A program made the position numbers and the translations under genes. Below are positions 23,309 through 35,244 of a stretch of 64,000 nt of DNA, piece after piece (the stretch's first letter is position 1; every line of letters begins with the position of its first letter). The notes under the pieces were generated by a model. The model was not told the origin of the DNA. It worked only from the letters and a program-made list of their open reading frames with translations, and did no database searches. Location of the stretch: contig CM060075.1 of the NCBI GenBank assembly GCA_030533445.1, positions 34,177,196 through 34,241,195 of the forward strand, written 5' to 3'. This DNA comes from Cyprinodon diabolis (lineage: Eukaryota; Chordata; Actinopteri; Cyprinodontiformes; Cyprinodontidae).

Positions 23309-24985
23309 GAGAGACATCAGTCACATTTGAGGTCATATGTAAGTTGACTGTGAGGCTGCAATCATTCACTGTGTGCGCGCCCCGCTCCCCTGACAGCGGC
23401 GGCAGTGATTGAAAGTGGCCACGTTGTTTCAGTGTCACCCTGCAGATGAGATGCAGCAGAGGCTGTGCATCAACAGCAGCGTGCATGACTGCATAACCCG
23501 CCTCTGTATGTTGTCATCCTCTATTTTTCTTTTTATTTAGACTCTTTACACTTGGAGCCAAAACTTCTGTCTGCATCTATCCAGTCCTCTGCCTCAAAGC
23601 AAATGGTACTGGTTTGACTGCCAGCAGCACATATGATGGTGTCGCCAGTGTTTGTCATGCTCTGTGGTTTTGTTATGCTCTTTTATTCTTTGTTCTAGTT
23701 TCGCCCTTTCATGGCTTAGTTTTGCTTTCAAACAGTTTCTTCGTTGTTCATTGTGTTTTCACTGTCATTTGTCTTTCACCGGGTTTCGGTTCCACTATTA
23801 GCGCACCTGTTCTTCATTTGGTTAGGACCTCTTTGGATATAAACCAATCAAGCATACAATATTACCACCTATATTCTCTTTAGAGTGGCTAATTTTCCTG
23901 CAGAATCCAAAGGATGGTTTTTAGCAAAAAAGCTTTAATAAACTGTTGACATAAGCTGCAAGGTACTGTTTTATCAAAACTCCTTGGTAAAATAAAACCT
24001 AAGTAGAACTTTTTTCTTTTTCTTTTTTTTCTATATATATTTTGACTTGTTTTAGATTTCTCTTCTTCTGGACTGCTCCTGAAAATGACATAATAAAAAG
24101 AAAAGAAGGGTAACTAGCTGAGAAAATAGGCAGTAAATGTCAAATCAACACCCATGAAAATGCTGTGATGCGAGTTTGTCCAGAAGATCATGTTAGCAAG
24201 GTGAGCAGCAGGATTACTTTGATAAATAATGTTCTGCATGACTGCTTTAAACAAAATCATAGTCTTGTTATTCTCTTTAAGCTTGATCTGCAATTACAAA
24301 TGTCTCGCCTTCACAATTCAGGTCATTTACAAATATCATCTATTTGTCCTCCAAATAGTCATCTATCATGGGTCACTTTCACTGCCAAAGGTTTTAACTG
24401 ATCTACTTTAATCTTCTCATAGTTTTATATGACGTTCATGAGAATTGCATAAAGTTATGCCACAGCAACAAATAAAATCTTCCAGAAGGAGATTGTTTAA
24501 AGTTATTTTTGTTTGATCAGGGATCAGAACCTTTCTCTTGTTGTGAGAGCCAGCTGGCCTTAATGGGGATTAGAACCACATGGGAGTAAACAGTCTGTAG
24601 CATAAAGCTGCTTCTTATCTTGTGGTGTATGTTGGCAAATCTAAAACTTGGGTCCAAATGTGAAGACATTTGGCCTTTTTTTAAAAACATTAAGTCCTGT
24701 TCGATGAATGTGAAAAACAAATGTGTCTTGTTCGATGCTGCTGTGTAGATATATGGCAGCTAAATTGGGATGAAAGTTGTTACATTGAATTGAATAAACT
24801 AATTTGCGTTCACTGTGACATCCTGACCGATCTGCTTTCCCTTTCTTAGTGTAATTAATGCCTAACCGTCCTGAGCTTAATGTTCAATGCTCTATAAACA
24901 TTGGATGACGGTCTCTTTTAAGGGGTCACATTATTTGCTAAATTAACCAGAACACACACCTATGGAATAAAAAAAAAAACTTGTG
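22505..24985. other. Intronic stretch with a GT microsatellite
   Basis: Frames between 22732 and 23486 arise from CA/GT-rich DNA and show repetitive His-Thr strings, with no domain. 23600-23885 is an open but featureless frame. 23990-24040 is T-rich. No exon supported. Confidence 0.5.
23259..23303. repeat. (GT)22 microsatellite
   Basis: 45 bases of uninterrupted GT, preceded by an imperfect GTGTGTGA. Confidence 0.97.
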
Positions 24986-24987
24986 AT

Positions 24988-25262
24988 TGGTTAATATAGT
25001 AAATGGACAGTACTTTTGTAGTATTTTATCAAGTCCAAGTACCCCAAAGCACTTCACCCTACATTCATTGTCCCATTCGCCAATGGACATTGGCTATATT
25101 GTAGCCAAACCTACCATGGGGCAGACTGAAAGAAGCAAGGCTGCTATAAAATTTGTCCCACCAGGCCTTCTTACCACCAACAGCAAGCAAGGCAGGTGAG
25201 CAGAGACAAAATGGCAACCGAACGGTTACAGGACAAACCCTGACATCTTGGGCCACCATAGC
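24988..25262 (-). mobile_element. High-copy fish SINE-like repeat, probably minus orientation
   Basis: GTAAATGGACAGTAC, CCAAGTACCCCAAAGCACTT, CACCCTACATTCATTG, GGCTATATTGTAGCC and CCATGGGGCAGACTGA, then ACCACCAACAGCAAGCAAGG, match in order a very abundant fish interspersed repeat that usually ends in a tRNA-like GGGGCTCGAACC. Here the tRNA-like end is missing, so the copy is truncated near 25262. Confidence 0.6.
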
Positions 25263-25692
25263 CCTTTTAGAGAAAGATTTGTTTTTTTTTCTAATTTTTC
25301 TCCATCAGTATATCTGCAAAAAAAAAGACAGAGTGTGTTTTATTCTGTAACATTATTCCCTATTATTACCTAATTCGATGTATTAACAAAAACTGACACA
25401 GGGCCAAGATATACTTTAAGACCCAATATAATGCAAGGAGAAAACATTTTTTTTTTTTTTCTAATCAGTGCAAACTAAATATTTCAGCTTTGCAGTGGTT
25501 CTGTAGTGCACCTTAGGTAGACTATCCCTGCTATAAAGTCATAGCTTCAGTCTATATGGACATGCCTCCTGTCAGACATTTAGGTTGGATGGTGACCATA
25601 TTAATAACTCCTGAGGAAAATGGGGTAGGTTTTGTTTGCGTTGAACACATATTATTATAAAAAAGTTTAGCCAACTCTTTACAGATAACAAA

Positions 25693-25740
25693 TTGAAATA
25701 AAGGGTTTAGCAAGTTGTTGAAATAAAGGGTTTAGCAAGT
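25693..25740 (+). repeat. 25-bp tandem duplication
   Basis: TTGAAATAAAGGGTTTAGCA plus five further bases occurs twice head-to-tail, identical over the first 23 bases. Near-identity suggests a recent slippage or duplication. Confidence 0.95.
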
Positions 25741-26984
25741 CTAACGTTAAAGCATATTCAAGCATTTAGCTGGCTTTGCTATTAGTGAGTCAATCTTCTG
25801 ACCAGATAAAGATGGATATTTTATAATTTCATCGCTGAAGCATATCTTCATTCCCCCTAGAAATGCAAGGCAAGGCAGGCGGTCAGTTCAATCTTCCTAT
25901 GCACTATAACCATAGCTGTTTATCTTTATTTGTCTCAGAAGGCCCATATTGCTTTTCTCTTTTCAGACAAAAACTGTACACTGAAAATAACTTCCTGCAA
26001 CCTATTTTCCTGCGGGTATATTTGCAGAAAGTGTAACTTAAGTTTCGTAGATATCTGTGAAAGTCTAAATAAATTAAATAACCTCAAGCAATCATAGAAT
26101 ACATGTGCATTCTTGCAAAAATACTGTGTTCCACAAGCCCAGCTGTTAGCGAAGCATTCTTTAAATGCAGTGAAAGGCATAATTTGTGGTTTGTGTTAAT
26201 GTGTGAGTGTGACGCTGGGTTTGAATGGTGAAAGACACAAGGGTGGAGACGTTGAAAGGGAGAGAGAGAGAGAGTGAGGCTGGGATACAAAGCACAAAGT
26301 GAGAGACAGGGAGTGAGAGAGTCACACAGAAATAGGCTTACATAAACTCTGACCTCATGTTAGGAATGAAAACATCAATCAATAGGTATGACAAATCAAT
26401 TTCCTTGGCTCTTTCTCTCCTCTCCCCAGGATACGGAAGAAAAGAATTACATTAATGAGATTCAAGTAATCTGATTACAAAACAGTGGCATCTGTGATGA
26501 ATTAGAGGCTATAAAACCTGAGGAAAGTTTAGATTTACGGGAAAATCACCTACTTTTCTTTAAAGAGGATCAATTACACCACTCGCTGATAATTTTAGAG
26601 CAGAAATCAGAACATAGAGAGTTTCATTATGATTTTATGTGTTTACTAGGATGACAAATTGCACAGGAAACTGTTCAGCCGGTGGGCTTTAACCAAGTTA
26701 CAGGTACTCTGTAATGGGTTTGACTTTGAAATTAACTTCCACCGACCTGCTTCCTCCACCGTTCAAACATTTTTCATGTGTGCCCACTCTGCAGTCTGCA
26801 AATGAAATTACAGCACGTTATATTTCTTAATTAAAATAAGATAACCCCGAGGCTTCTGCATACATCGCTGCCTTTACGTGCATGCACAAACATGCTCGTT
26901 CTCAACTAAACTCATCCAGTACCCGTAGTCCACGGCGTGTTCTCTATAATTTCGTCTGACATGGCCGGTTAGCAGATACGCAGC

Positions 26985-27065
26985 GGTAAATTCACAGCTG
27001 GATAAACTGCAATTAATTATCTCACGAGAGACTGAATGCAATTCTTCATTAGTGACACGCAATCA
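26985..27065. promoter_or_regulatory. Candidate conserved non-coding element
   Basis: AAACTGCAATTAATTATCTC, GAATGCAATTCTTCATTAG and GACACGCAATCACGGGC form a non-repetitive patch with homeodomain-like words and CpGs retained in an otherwise CpG-poor region. Conservation is unverified. Confidence 0.25.
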
Positions 27066-27912
27066 CGGGCACGCCGTAGTCTGAAGATGTTCTCAGTTAT
27101 CTCTTTACCTCTCCAATCCCCCAACTCGTAAAATTTGGAGCGTATGTGAAAGTGATGGAGAGTGTACGACCTCGTGTTGCGGCTGAGGATCGACCGGGCT
27201 GAAGCTGTCGATCGATCAGTCTGGCCTGCGTGCGTGCGTGCAGATAAAGGCGTTTCTGTCTTGACACTAGTGATTGTCAGGTGAGAGACTAGAAGAGGGA
27301 GGTGAACACGACAAGAGATTGTTGCAAAGCTGTGAATCTGCAGTTTTTTTTGCTTTTATCCATTATGTTATAGATGTCTGCTGGTTAAAGATAATGTTTG
27401 AATCCTATGCAATTTAAACAAACTCTGCAAAGCAGAAGGCAGATTAGATGCCTTCAAGGCTTAATATTTCTTGAGAGGTTGTGTAGACATACTAGCTTTA
27501 CTGGTAACTGGCATCACTAGTAAAAGTTTAAAAAACCAGAAGATAAAATAAAAATACACTTGTGGCTCAGCACTGTTGCCTGAAATAAAGCTTCTTCACT
27601 GCTGACTTGTTTATGAGTGTAGATTTTGCTGTTGGGTACATAAAGTAACAGTGAAGTGCCTCTACCCTATCTATCACAGCACATGAGCTAAAATAAGGCT
27701 TATACGCTGTGAATTGGACGGACATTTCCAGCTGTTTGGAGCAGAGTTAGTCCCTTCTCTTGTGTCTGCCGGTCAGCTTGCTGAACAAAAGGCCAAAAAA
27801 TGTCTCCCTTGATTGGAAGAAGCAAAAAAATTTTTCGGTCTGACAAAAATTCCAGAAAAAAAACTAAAGAAACCTCAGTTTCTCATCACTCTTTTAAAGG
27901 AGCACTAAGAAA

Positions 27913-28467
27913 CAGCAGTTTCTAAAGTATTCATATTTATTGCTCTAGTAGAAGTATAAATCCTACTGTTAAAAACACTTTTGTCGGAGGGAGAGTATCA
28001 ACTTAAGCCTTTTATTCAAGTAAAAGTGTAAAATTACCATTTTAAAAAGTATAAAAGTAAAAGTAATGCAGGAACAAAATGTTAAGGACAGATGCTTTAC
28101 TGCACTACCTTATTAAAATTCTGGATGATAATTTCTTTATACTTAATTTTCTTGGTTTTATAACTCGTGGTAACAGTGTGAAATTTAACTTTGCATCATC
28201 TTGAAAAACTATTTTGGTATGCGGCAACAAGTTGGTGCAGCGACGAGTCCAACCACAAAGAAATTAACTGTCTGGATGAAACAAATAATTTTGATATTTT
28301 TATGAGTTTTAATCAGTCTATTTTAGAAATGTAAGGAGTAGAAAGTAGAGATAATAGCAAAAAAAAATGTAAGGAGTAGAAGTAAAAAGTTAAATTATTA
28401 GGATCAATAGCCAAAATCTGTACTTAAGTAAGGTAACAAAGTATTTGTACTTTACTTGACACCTCTG
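27913..28467. mobile_element. Non-autonomous hAT-like element with 8-bp target duplication
   Basis: A 555-base element flanked by CTAAGAAA (27905-27912) and CTAAGTAA (28468-28475), 7 of 8 identical. It ends in TTGACACCTCTG and opens with a decayed CAGCAGTTTC. The interior TAAAGTATTCATATTTATTG, AAGTAGAAGTA, and GTACTTTACTTGACACC are hallmarks of an abundant fish family with CAGAGGTG ends. It is AT-rich and non-coding. Confidence 0.7.
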
Positions 28468-28475
28468 CTAAGTAA

Positions 28476-29980
28476 TATCAACACCTAAAAGGTGAGGTGT
28501 GGCGTGCAGGTTGCAAATGCAAAAAATGAGGATGTAGAACAAGATGTAATAAGAGATAACCAATGAAAAAGATTCAGCTACAGCTAAGCTTTGTGGGAAA
28601 TGAAGGATGCAGAGGCTTCTTAGGTATTGAGGAAACTTATCCCCGTCAGCTTCTCTTGCTGGCTTCAATGTCTGAAGGCTGCTACTCTTCTGCCAACATA
28701 AAATACCAAATGCTGCGCTCTGTTTTGATATATCTGGGGTGTCTCATCTAATTGGCAGGAAGTAAACACGGGCTACACACTGCACTGTAGTAGTTCTGGA
28801 CCATACCTCTTCGTTTAAAGGGAGAAAAATCTGGCAAAGACGTTGATGATTCAGTGGACTGACTATTTATAGGTGAGTTACATCTATACCAGCTGACAAA
28901 TGAGAAAAAAGTTTTGCTATTTTATAGTAGATTTCTTATTTTATCGCTCCTTCTGTTAAAAACTTTAGCTGGGAAATTATGAGCAGCATGTCTGTAAAAC
29001 AGCAGGATGGAGGATGGCTTAACAGTGTGAGTGCCTAAACAATCTGCAACATATTATCAGTCTATACGCATGTGTTGCCCTATCAATATAATCTTGAAAA
29101 CATATATTCTGCACAGTATTTAGGTGGAAACAAGTAATAAATTCTGTTTGTTTTTTTTTATAAAAAAACATGCAAAAGGTCATAAAAAGAATAGCATAAT
29201 ATATAATTAAATCATTTTCTAATTTAGTTTCTAAGTGTGCTATTTTTAATAAACGCTGTGATATTATGAGAATCTTTTGGGCCAGTTCTTACTTTTAACA
29301 AAACAATAAGAAAAAAATAATGATTCAATCAGGCAGTGATCAAAGATGGCAAATTGATCCTTTAATGGCTGTGACTTGTGATCAGTAGGTCAATGAAAAA
29401 GATTTTTGTTCTGTTCATTAAAAGCCTTGAAAACAGAAAGTCACCGCTAATATTCATTGAAGCAACATCAAACAGCATGCTCTTTGATGCAGATAAAGGC
29501 TAAAGATATCTCCTTTGATGCATAAAAGGGAACAATCTTGTAATTCCTTCATTTTTTTGACAGATTTAGAACTCGGGCCTCTATCAAAGAAACTGCAGCA
29601 AATTTCTAACGTGGTCGTTAAATTTAATTGATCAATTAAAATAAACAATTTTCCCCAATCTTTTTATTTTTATGAGTTCCTGTAGTCCTTCAGCAGGTCA
29701 CTGCTTTAGAGAAAACCAGAAATGGTGTGGGCATTTATTATTTTTTGTTGTTTTGTTGTTTTTTTTCACTGTGAAAACCAGTAGATTTACTGTAAATACA
29801 AAGTAGTTGTCCACTGGGTTATCACTGTAATCTGACTGTTACTCTTTAGGAGGTGGGGCTGTGTACTGTAATTAGGCACAGGAACAGGTGTGCAACAAGT
29901 CTAGCACAACTATTTGGTCTTACAAAAAGTATCACACGTACAATAATGACTCCTGCTGAGTTGGGCTGTTTCTGAAGAAG
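28476..29980. other. AT-rich intronic stretch, nothing recognisable
   Basis: No splice-flanked open frame and no clear repeat; T-rich runs near 29152 and 29758. The short frames at 28563-28751 and 29454-29648 have no domain. Confidence 0.5.
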
Positions 29981-29989
29981 AATGAGAAG

Positions 29990-30560
29990 AATGAGATTTT
30001 TTGGCCCATATGCGACCTGGATCTGATCGTTTCATGGCAGTCTAGACAACACAGATCCGATTTTTTCCAATCCAATCCAGGCCACTTGGCTATGTGGTCC
30101 TGAATCCGATACGATTCTGATCTTTTCAAATGCGACGTGTTTGAATGGCCAGGTCGGATTCATCCGACCTGAACGCCATTAATACCCGACAGTGGTCACT
30201 ATTCTGGGTCTTTCTATGAAGAAGCAGCGAGAAAAACAACCATAGCGGACAATGATGTGGAAAGCATTATTTATGTTTGACCATCTTGAAAAGATTGTGT
30301 TTTTATGGTTAGGAAAGATCGCTAGATGCACCCAGGCACTACCATCCATGTTCACTTCCGTAAACACAGAGCACACTGGCCTGTTACGTCATTGCATCCT
30401 CTACTGCGCATATGGGACACTTGCGTTGTATGACTGCAGTTCCCACAGAAGACCCAATACAAGTCGCATATATTTGGAAATGTGAACGCCAACACAAAAA
30501 AAATCTGATTTTACAAAAAAATCGGAATCGAGCATGAAGGCCTCCAGTGTGAATGTAGCC
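29990..30560. mobile_element. Interspersed DNA-transposon-like repeat, 5' end missing
   Basis: The 3' end reads GGCCTCCAGTGTGAATGTAGCC, whose complement (GGCTACATTCACAC) resembles the ends of Harbinger-like fish elements. The interior has repeated GATCCGA/ATCCGA words and GGTCGGATTCATCCGACC, a near-perfect palindrome at 30151-30170. No matching 5' inverted end was found, so the copy is truncated. The central part is shared with 530-625. Confidence 0.5.
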
Positions 30561-30564
30561 AAAC

Positions 30565-31615
30565 TGACCATATCAATGCGTTTTTTAGCACCCTGTTTTT
30601 TTTTTCTCCCAATGTTTAGATTTGGTCACTGCTGCACTTTAAGAAATGGAGATGTCATGAGAGCTGTAAAAAACAAACAATAAAGTTAGTCTAAGTCTGT
30701 TCATAAGAAGGTCTGCAGTGAGTGTGTGAGACGACACTTTAGAGAGGAATCTCTTTCTGCTTTCATTTTACAGCATTGTAGAAGGTATAAATTAAAAGAA
30801 AATCCTTAGTGAAGGCTTGTTCTTGGATCCCCACACACCATCTGCTGGTCCTTTCATGCTTTTTACCCCCCTTTTAAATTGACTACTTTCAACTTCCACA
30901 ATTGAATAAACTCCAGTGTCAGACTCCTCTTACATGGTTTGTAAACCAGGTGGTTAATTGAGCCAGAGAGGCATATTTTAAAGCACCCAAGTAAACAAGG
31001 TCCTGACTTCTACATCGGTGGGCTGAGCTCTGAATATGATTGTATTACCCCCCATGGTCAGTCCTAACAAAACCCCCTCAGACATCAGGCTCTGAATAAA
31101 ACGCTGATTCATTTTTAAGTCTTTATTATTATTCTTTATTATAATGGTTCATTTTTTTTAAAGATGTAGCACAAATTTAAAAGCAGTAGTTAAATGTGGT
31201 TATCTGAGTCTGTTTTATGTTGCGTGTAAGCATCAGTTTCTCACTTGATGATTTCATTGCTGTTGGCGAAATATGAGTCAGTTTCTTATCTGCAACCAGA
31301 CTTGTCACCAACATTTCCTGTAATGTTTAAACATTTACTACATCACTAACTACATGTTCATAAAAATGCTTTTTTAGTTTGTGCTTTAGCTTTAGATCTC
31401 TTGAGACCAAAGCAACAAAATAGTGCCGAAAAAAATGTGACCATGACATCAAATGTAGTGCATTAAAATAAATGCACCAAGGAATGTATAGTGTTTTTGT
31501 AAATCTAGTAAAAGATGGTCCCCCAGCTGAAATGACCAACCAATATTTTTCAAAAATGCAGCAATTAAAAGATTTCTACTAGCAAAGAAGCAGATATGTA
31601 AGGTCCAGAAAGTTA
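30565..31615. other. AT-rich intronic stretch, nothing recognisable
   Basis: No domain-bearing frame or clear repeat. 31130-31160 is TTATTATTATT-like and T8-9 runs occur. Confidence 0.5.
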
Positions 31616-31619
31616 GATA

Positions 31620-32090
31620 AAATGATGAGCGTTATATTTGACTTTAAAACATGGTGGGGGATCATCATCATGCTGCTGGGATACTTTTTTTAGGAAAGCT
31701 GGATGAGAGTAAGTTGGATGGAGCTGAGTAAAATGCAATACTGTAGGGAAAAAAGGAAAGGCTACAAAATACTTGAGAATGGGATGAAAAAAATTTATAA
31801 ATTAGAGGCTAGAATTGATAGTTATATGGTTGATGATCTCCATTTGTGATGGAGCTTTAGCTACTGTAGGGAAGGTCAGATATTAGTCTTTATGTGCAAA
31901 GCAGGTAGAGAAATATCAAGGAAGATATTAATGCTCCAATTGCAATATTATCTGGTTCTTGTTTTTACTCAAGGGGGCTGAACATAAAGGCATGGTTTTC
32001 AGATTTTCCATTGTCAAAATAAAAAAGGATTGACGTTGTTTTTTATTTGCTCCACATTGTGAAATAATAAAAATTATACAAACTATGATC
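31620..32090 (+). mobile_element. Tc1-like transposon remnant
   Basis: AAACATGGTGGGGGATCATC, ATCATGCTGCTGGGATAC, GGATGGAGCTGAGTAAAATG (31650-31735) and later ACTCAAGGGGGCTGAACATA (31968-31987) follow the order of the transposase gene and right arm of the fish Tc1-like family. It is collapsed and disabled. It is directly abutted by the LINE tail at 32095. Confidence 0.6.
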
Positions 32091-32094
32091 AAAT

Positions 32095-32192
32095 TCACCC
32101 CGCCCCTCGCCAATTGACAGCTGGAGATAGGCACCAGCACCCCTCGCGACCCCACTTGGGATTAAGCGTGTTTGAAGATGGATGGATGATCA
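32095..32192 (+). repeat. LINE-derived 3' tail fragment ending in GATGGA
   Basis: CACCCCGCCCCTCGCCAATT, GACAGCTGGAGATAGGCACC, CTCGCGACCCCAC, GGATTAAGCG and a terminal GATGGATGGAT match the same tail as 4250-4356. Confidence 0.65.
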
Positions 32193-32209
32193 AATGTAAG
32201 GGTTATAAG

Positions 32210-32601
32210 TAGGGCTGAAACAATTAATCAGATCAATCGTGATTAATCGATTGTTGAAATAATCGTCAACTACTTTAGTTATCGATTAATCTTTAACTGG
32301 AGTACAGACTCTAAAACATGCCTGTAGCTCACAGAGAACCCACTTAGCGCAGGAATTATATCAAAATTATAAAAAAATATATATATATAATCATTTTCCA
32401 TTTAAGATAAAAAAAAAACTTTTTCTTTTCTCAATAACTCAATTAAGAACTGTTCAAGTGGAAAAGTTTTGGTTTCACCTGGTTTGATTTGGTAAAAAAT
32501 CATCTTTAGGAACCTTTTTCCATCCGATTATTAATTAATCCATAAAAAAACATAATTGACAGATTAAACGATTTGCAAAATAATCGTTAGTTGCAGCCCT
32601 A
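32210..32601. mobile_element. hAT MITE with 8-bp target duplication
   Basis: A 392-base element. It starts TAGGGCTGAAACAATTAATC and ends with the complement of TAGGGCTGCAACTAACGATT, a recognisable fish hAT terminus. It is flanked by GTTATAAG (32202-32209) and GTTATAAA (32602-32609). The arms are rich in ATCGATTAAT words; the centre is AT-rich with a (TA)n run near 32378. No coding content. Confidence 0.88.
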
Positions 32602-32614
32602 GTTATAAATACCT

Positions 32615-33820
32615 TAGCAAGGGACTGAATATCTTTTGTTCCCAAAGCACTCTTGGCTAAGTGTTTAAATTTAAAATTTTTTAAGCCAAAGGTAAGCTTT
32701 ACATAATTTTTCTTTAAAATAGGGCAATAGATCAAATGGATTTACTCTAAAATCATCCACTTAAATGGATGATAACTTAGAGGACTTTTGTTATAAATGA
32801 ACCGAATAAAGCTGAACTGACACATTAGTATGCTGTTGTCGACGTAGGGTGGAGGGAAAACATGCCCAGTGCATCACCACTCCTCGCAAAACGTGCCGCT
32901 ATGAGGTCTGATAGCGAAAAGCAAGAGGAAGTAAAGAAACAGTCAACAAAAATAGAACACAAAGAGGCAAGAGAGACTTGACTGACTTTGGAAGATTAGA
33001 TATTCTCTTTGTATATTTCCAGCTTTTTCCTTCTTTCTGCCTGTCTTTCCCAGCTTCTTTCTCTTAGCTGCTCTCTTTCCATAATTTTTAGTGTTTTTTT
33101 TCCTCTCCCCAAAAAGCAGACAGAAAGCACTGAAAAGAGCATTTGCACACCTGAGTGAAAAGAGCTTGCAGGTGCGTGGGTGGAGAGCTGTGGGAATCAA
33201 ACAGGGTCTCTCTCTTTGTCTATCCTGCTCAATCTTCCACTCCTGAGGTGTTTTTGCAGGGCTTGTGTTTGTATGTGAAACTTGTGGGCGGTGGAAGTGC
33301 TTCTTATGTGCATGCAAGTGCATCGTGTGTGTGTGTGCAGCGTTGTAGCTGTGAGTGTTAAACCCGCCTGGCTTTGGCCCTGTTTTTGAAAACAACCCTC
33401 AGGTTTCGGTTGGCTCAACCTTTTCCCCCGCTGATTCCTTCCATTAAAAAACCGGAATAGAAAAAAACGCTTGGTCAGACCTTCCTGGATGACTTCATCG
33501 GGTACAGACTAACTCCAAACAACCTTTTGAGCAAACCAAAACAAAATTCAGCCTTTGATTTCATGGTTGCAGCAAAGCTGGCGACATAGAGACTCGAAGC
33601 AGGTGCAAAGACACGTCCACATTAAAACATGCTGATAAAGGCCACACAGAGGATCACCTGGTGTCTTAAAAATCCTACACATTTGTTATCATGCAACAAA
33701 CTAAGAACAAGGAGTGCATTATTCCTAACTTCTTAAGTAAAAATGATTGTTGTATCCCCACACCCTTTAGTCAGATATTCTCAAATGTCTCTAAGAAAAG
33801 CTAGTTTCCTCTATATGTTT
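32615..33820. other. Intronic stretch, no genes seen
   Basis: The 150-codon minus frame at 32943-33395 is compositionally biased (Lys/Arg and His/Thr-rich from purine and GT tracts), has no domain and no splice support, and is not called. 33010-33110 is pyrimidine-rich. Confidence 0.5.
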
Positions 33821-33823
33821 ACC

Positions 33824-34650
33824 AGTGTTGGAATTAACAATATTTCATAATAACATAGTTATTAACTGCGTAATTTTTTCATTGAAAAACAAATCTAACT
33901 ACTTCTTCATATACTGGTAATGACGTTATGTCACTTGCAACCTAAAGCAAGCTGGCGTCATTCCTAAATTAAGGCGGCTGCTGAAGTCAAAGGCTAAATG
34001 CTTCTGCCATTTGCTCATTCTGTGCAGGAACAATGAGCTAATATTCCTTAATATAAATTTAGAAGCATCTCTAATCTAAAGGAGCTCCTCACATCAACTC
34101 AGCCATGACTCCTCATAGCTCTTTACTTGCTGTGCTATTCATTTGCATGATTTACTGAAAATATACTGGGATAATCCAGTCCTGATGTTTTGTTTTGTAC
34201 TTTTATTTTCTGGAATAGTGTAAGTTTTATTTATTTAATTTGTGTTAAATTTTTTAGTTTAGTTTTTTTTTTGTCTTCTTCCCTATTTTAAAGCCAGTTA
34301 ATTGTTGTCAACCTGCAAACATATAAAGTTCGACATCTGATTTGATTTGCTTTATTTTTCTTTTATGAAAAACAAAAAATATAATGATATCTATAAAAAT
34401 TATTTTGCAATCATATCCAACCAAACACACCAAAATGTTGCAGATTAGCATAATTAGTCCAATTGTGATATATAGATAATTTCCAGTTGTGTTTAAAGTT
34501 CACATAACAGGAAAATTCTACAAATTATTTAACAATTAAGATCAGAAAAAAGGTAACTGCATAATTTTGACTAGTAACTTGTTACTTTGATTGTGAAGCA
34601 CCTCAGTTACTAACTTAGATACTTTTTTGACGAGGAAACTAATATTTATA
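33824..34650. mobile_element. Possible decayed CAGTGTTGG-type element
   Basis: CCAGTGTTGGAATTAACAAT opens the region, and AGTAACTTGTTACTTTGATT with CAGTTACTAACTTAGATAC lie at 34573-34622. Such GTAAC/GTTAC words with CAGTGTTGG ends are typical of a fish DNA-transposon family, but the far end and target duplication are not visible. The two parts may be unrelated. Confidence 0.3.
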
Positions 34651-34789
34651 ACTAATTTTTTGGGGGTTTTTTTATACTTATGTAGACAAAAATGATAATA
34701 CTCGCAGCCCAGATGTCTAGGCTTTAAAACGGAGTGGCTGAGGTTCAATGAAAGACATTAGAACTCCTGTTTCTGTAGCCAATGTAGAA

Positions 34790-35240
34790 AACATTTGTTA
34801 GAAGGTGCTCCAGTCAGATTAGATCAAAACTGGGCATTTGGGTCTGTATTAATGATGCAATGATGCCAATAAAGAAGGTAAAACATCTTCAGGAAACAGG
34901 AATAAACTCAGATGTCTTCTAATTCTATGTATTGTATCTATTACTAACTATGACTGAGTATCTACATCAACACACCCTAAAGATCAACGATAGCTCAACT
35001 CAAGGTATACTTCTCTGTTTGAGTGTCCTAGTCAAAGTACAGAACTAAGTTCTTTAAACAACCTGTAGCAAGACCTTAAAAATGGCTGTTTACAGATGCT
35101 GCTTAGAAGAAAAGGTGCAAATTTCTGTTTTTAGGTGAGCAAACCTGGTAATGATACATCCCGACAAACGTGTAGCTGTAATTGGAGCAAATGATGGTTC
35201 CACAAAGATTCAACTCAAAGGAGCCGAAGGCAGATGGATT
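34790..35240 (+). mobile_element. Tc1-like transposon remnant
   Basis: AGAAGGTGCTCCAGTCAGAT, TAGATCAAAACTG, then GTCCTAGTCAAAGTACAGAA, CTGTAGCAAGACCTTAAAAA, TGGCTGTTTACAGATGCTG and AGCTGTAATTGGAGCAAATG follow the order of the C-terminal half of a fish Tc1-like transposase gene. A roughly 100-base block near 34850-34960 is not recognisable. Disabled. Confidence 0.65.
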
Positions 35241-35244
35241 TCAT

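Larger units (their letters stand above)
25265..27900. other. Intronic stretch, no genes seen
   Basis: Contains a 25-base tandem duplication (25693-25740), a short GA run near 26262-26274 and a possible conserved patch near 26985-27065. The frames at 25935-26290 have no domain. T- and A-rich runs occur at 25280, 25447 and 27345. Confidence 0.5.

Noticed and set aside
22838..23317. 159-codon minus frame with a (TH)n start
   Set aside because: The His-Thr string is the GT microsatellite read through in frame; the rest has no domain.
32943..33395. 150-codon minus frame
   Set aside because: Lys/Arg-rich and His-rich segments come from purine and CA tracts; no domain or splice support.
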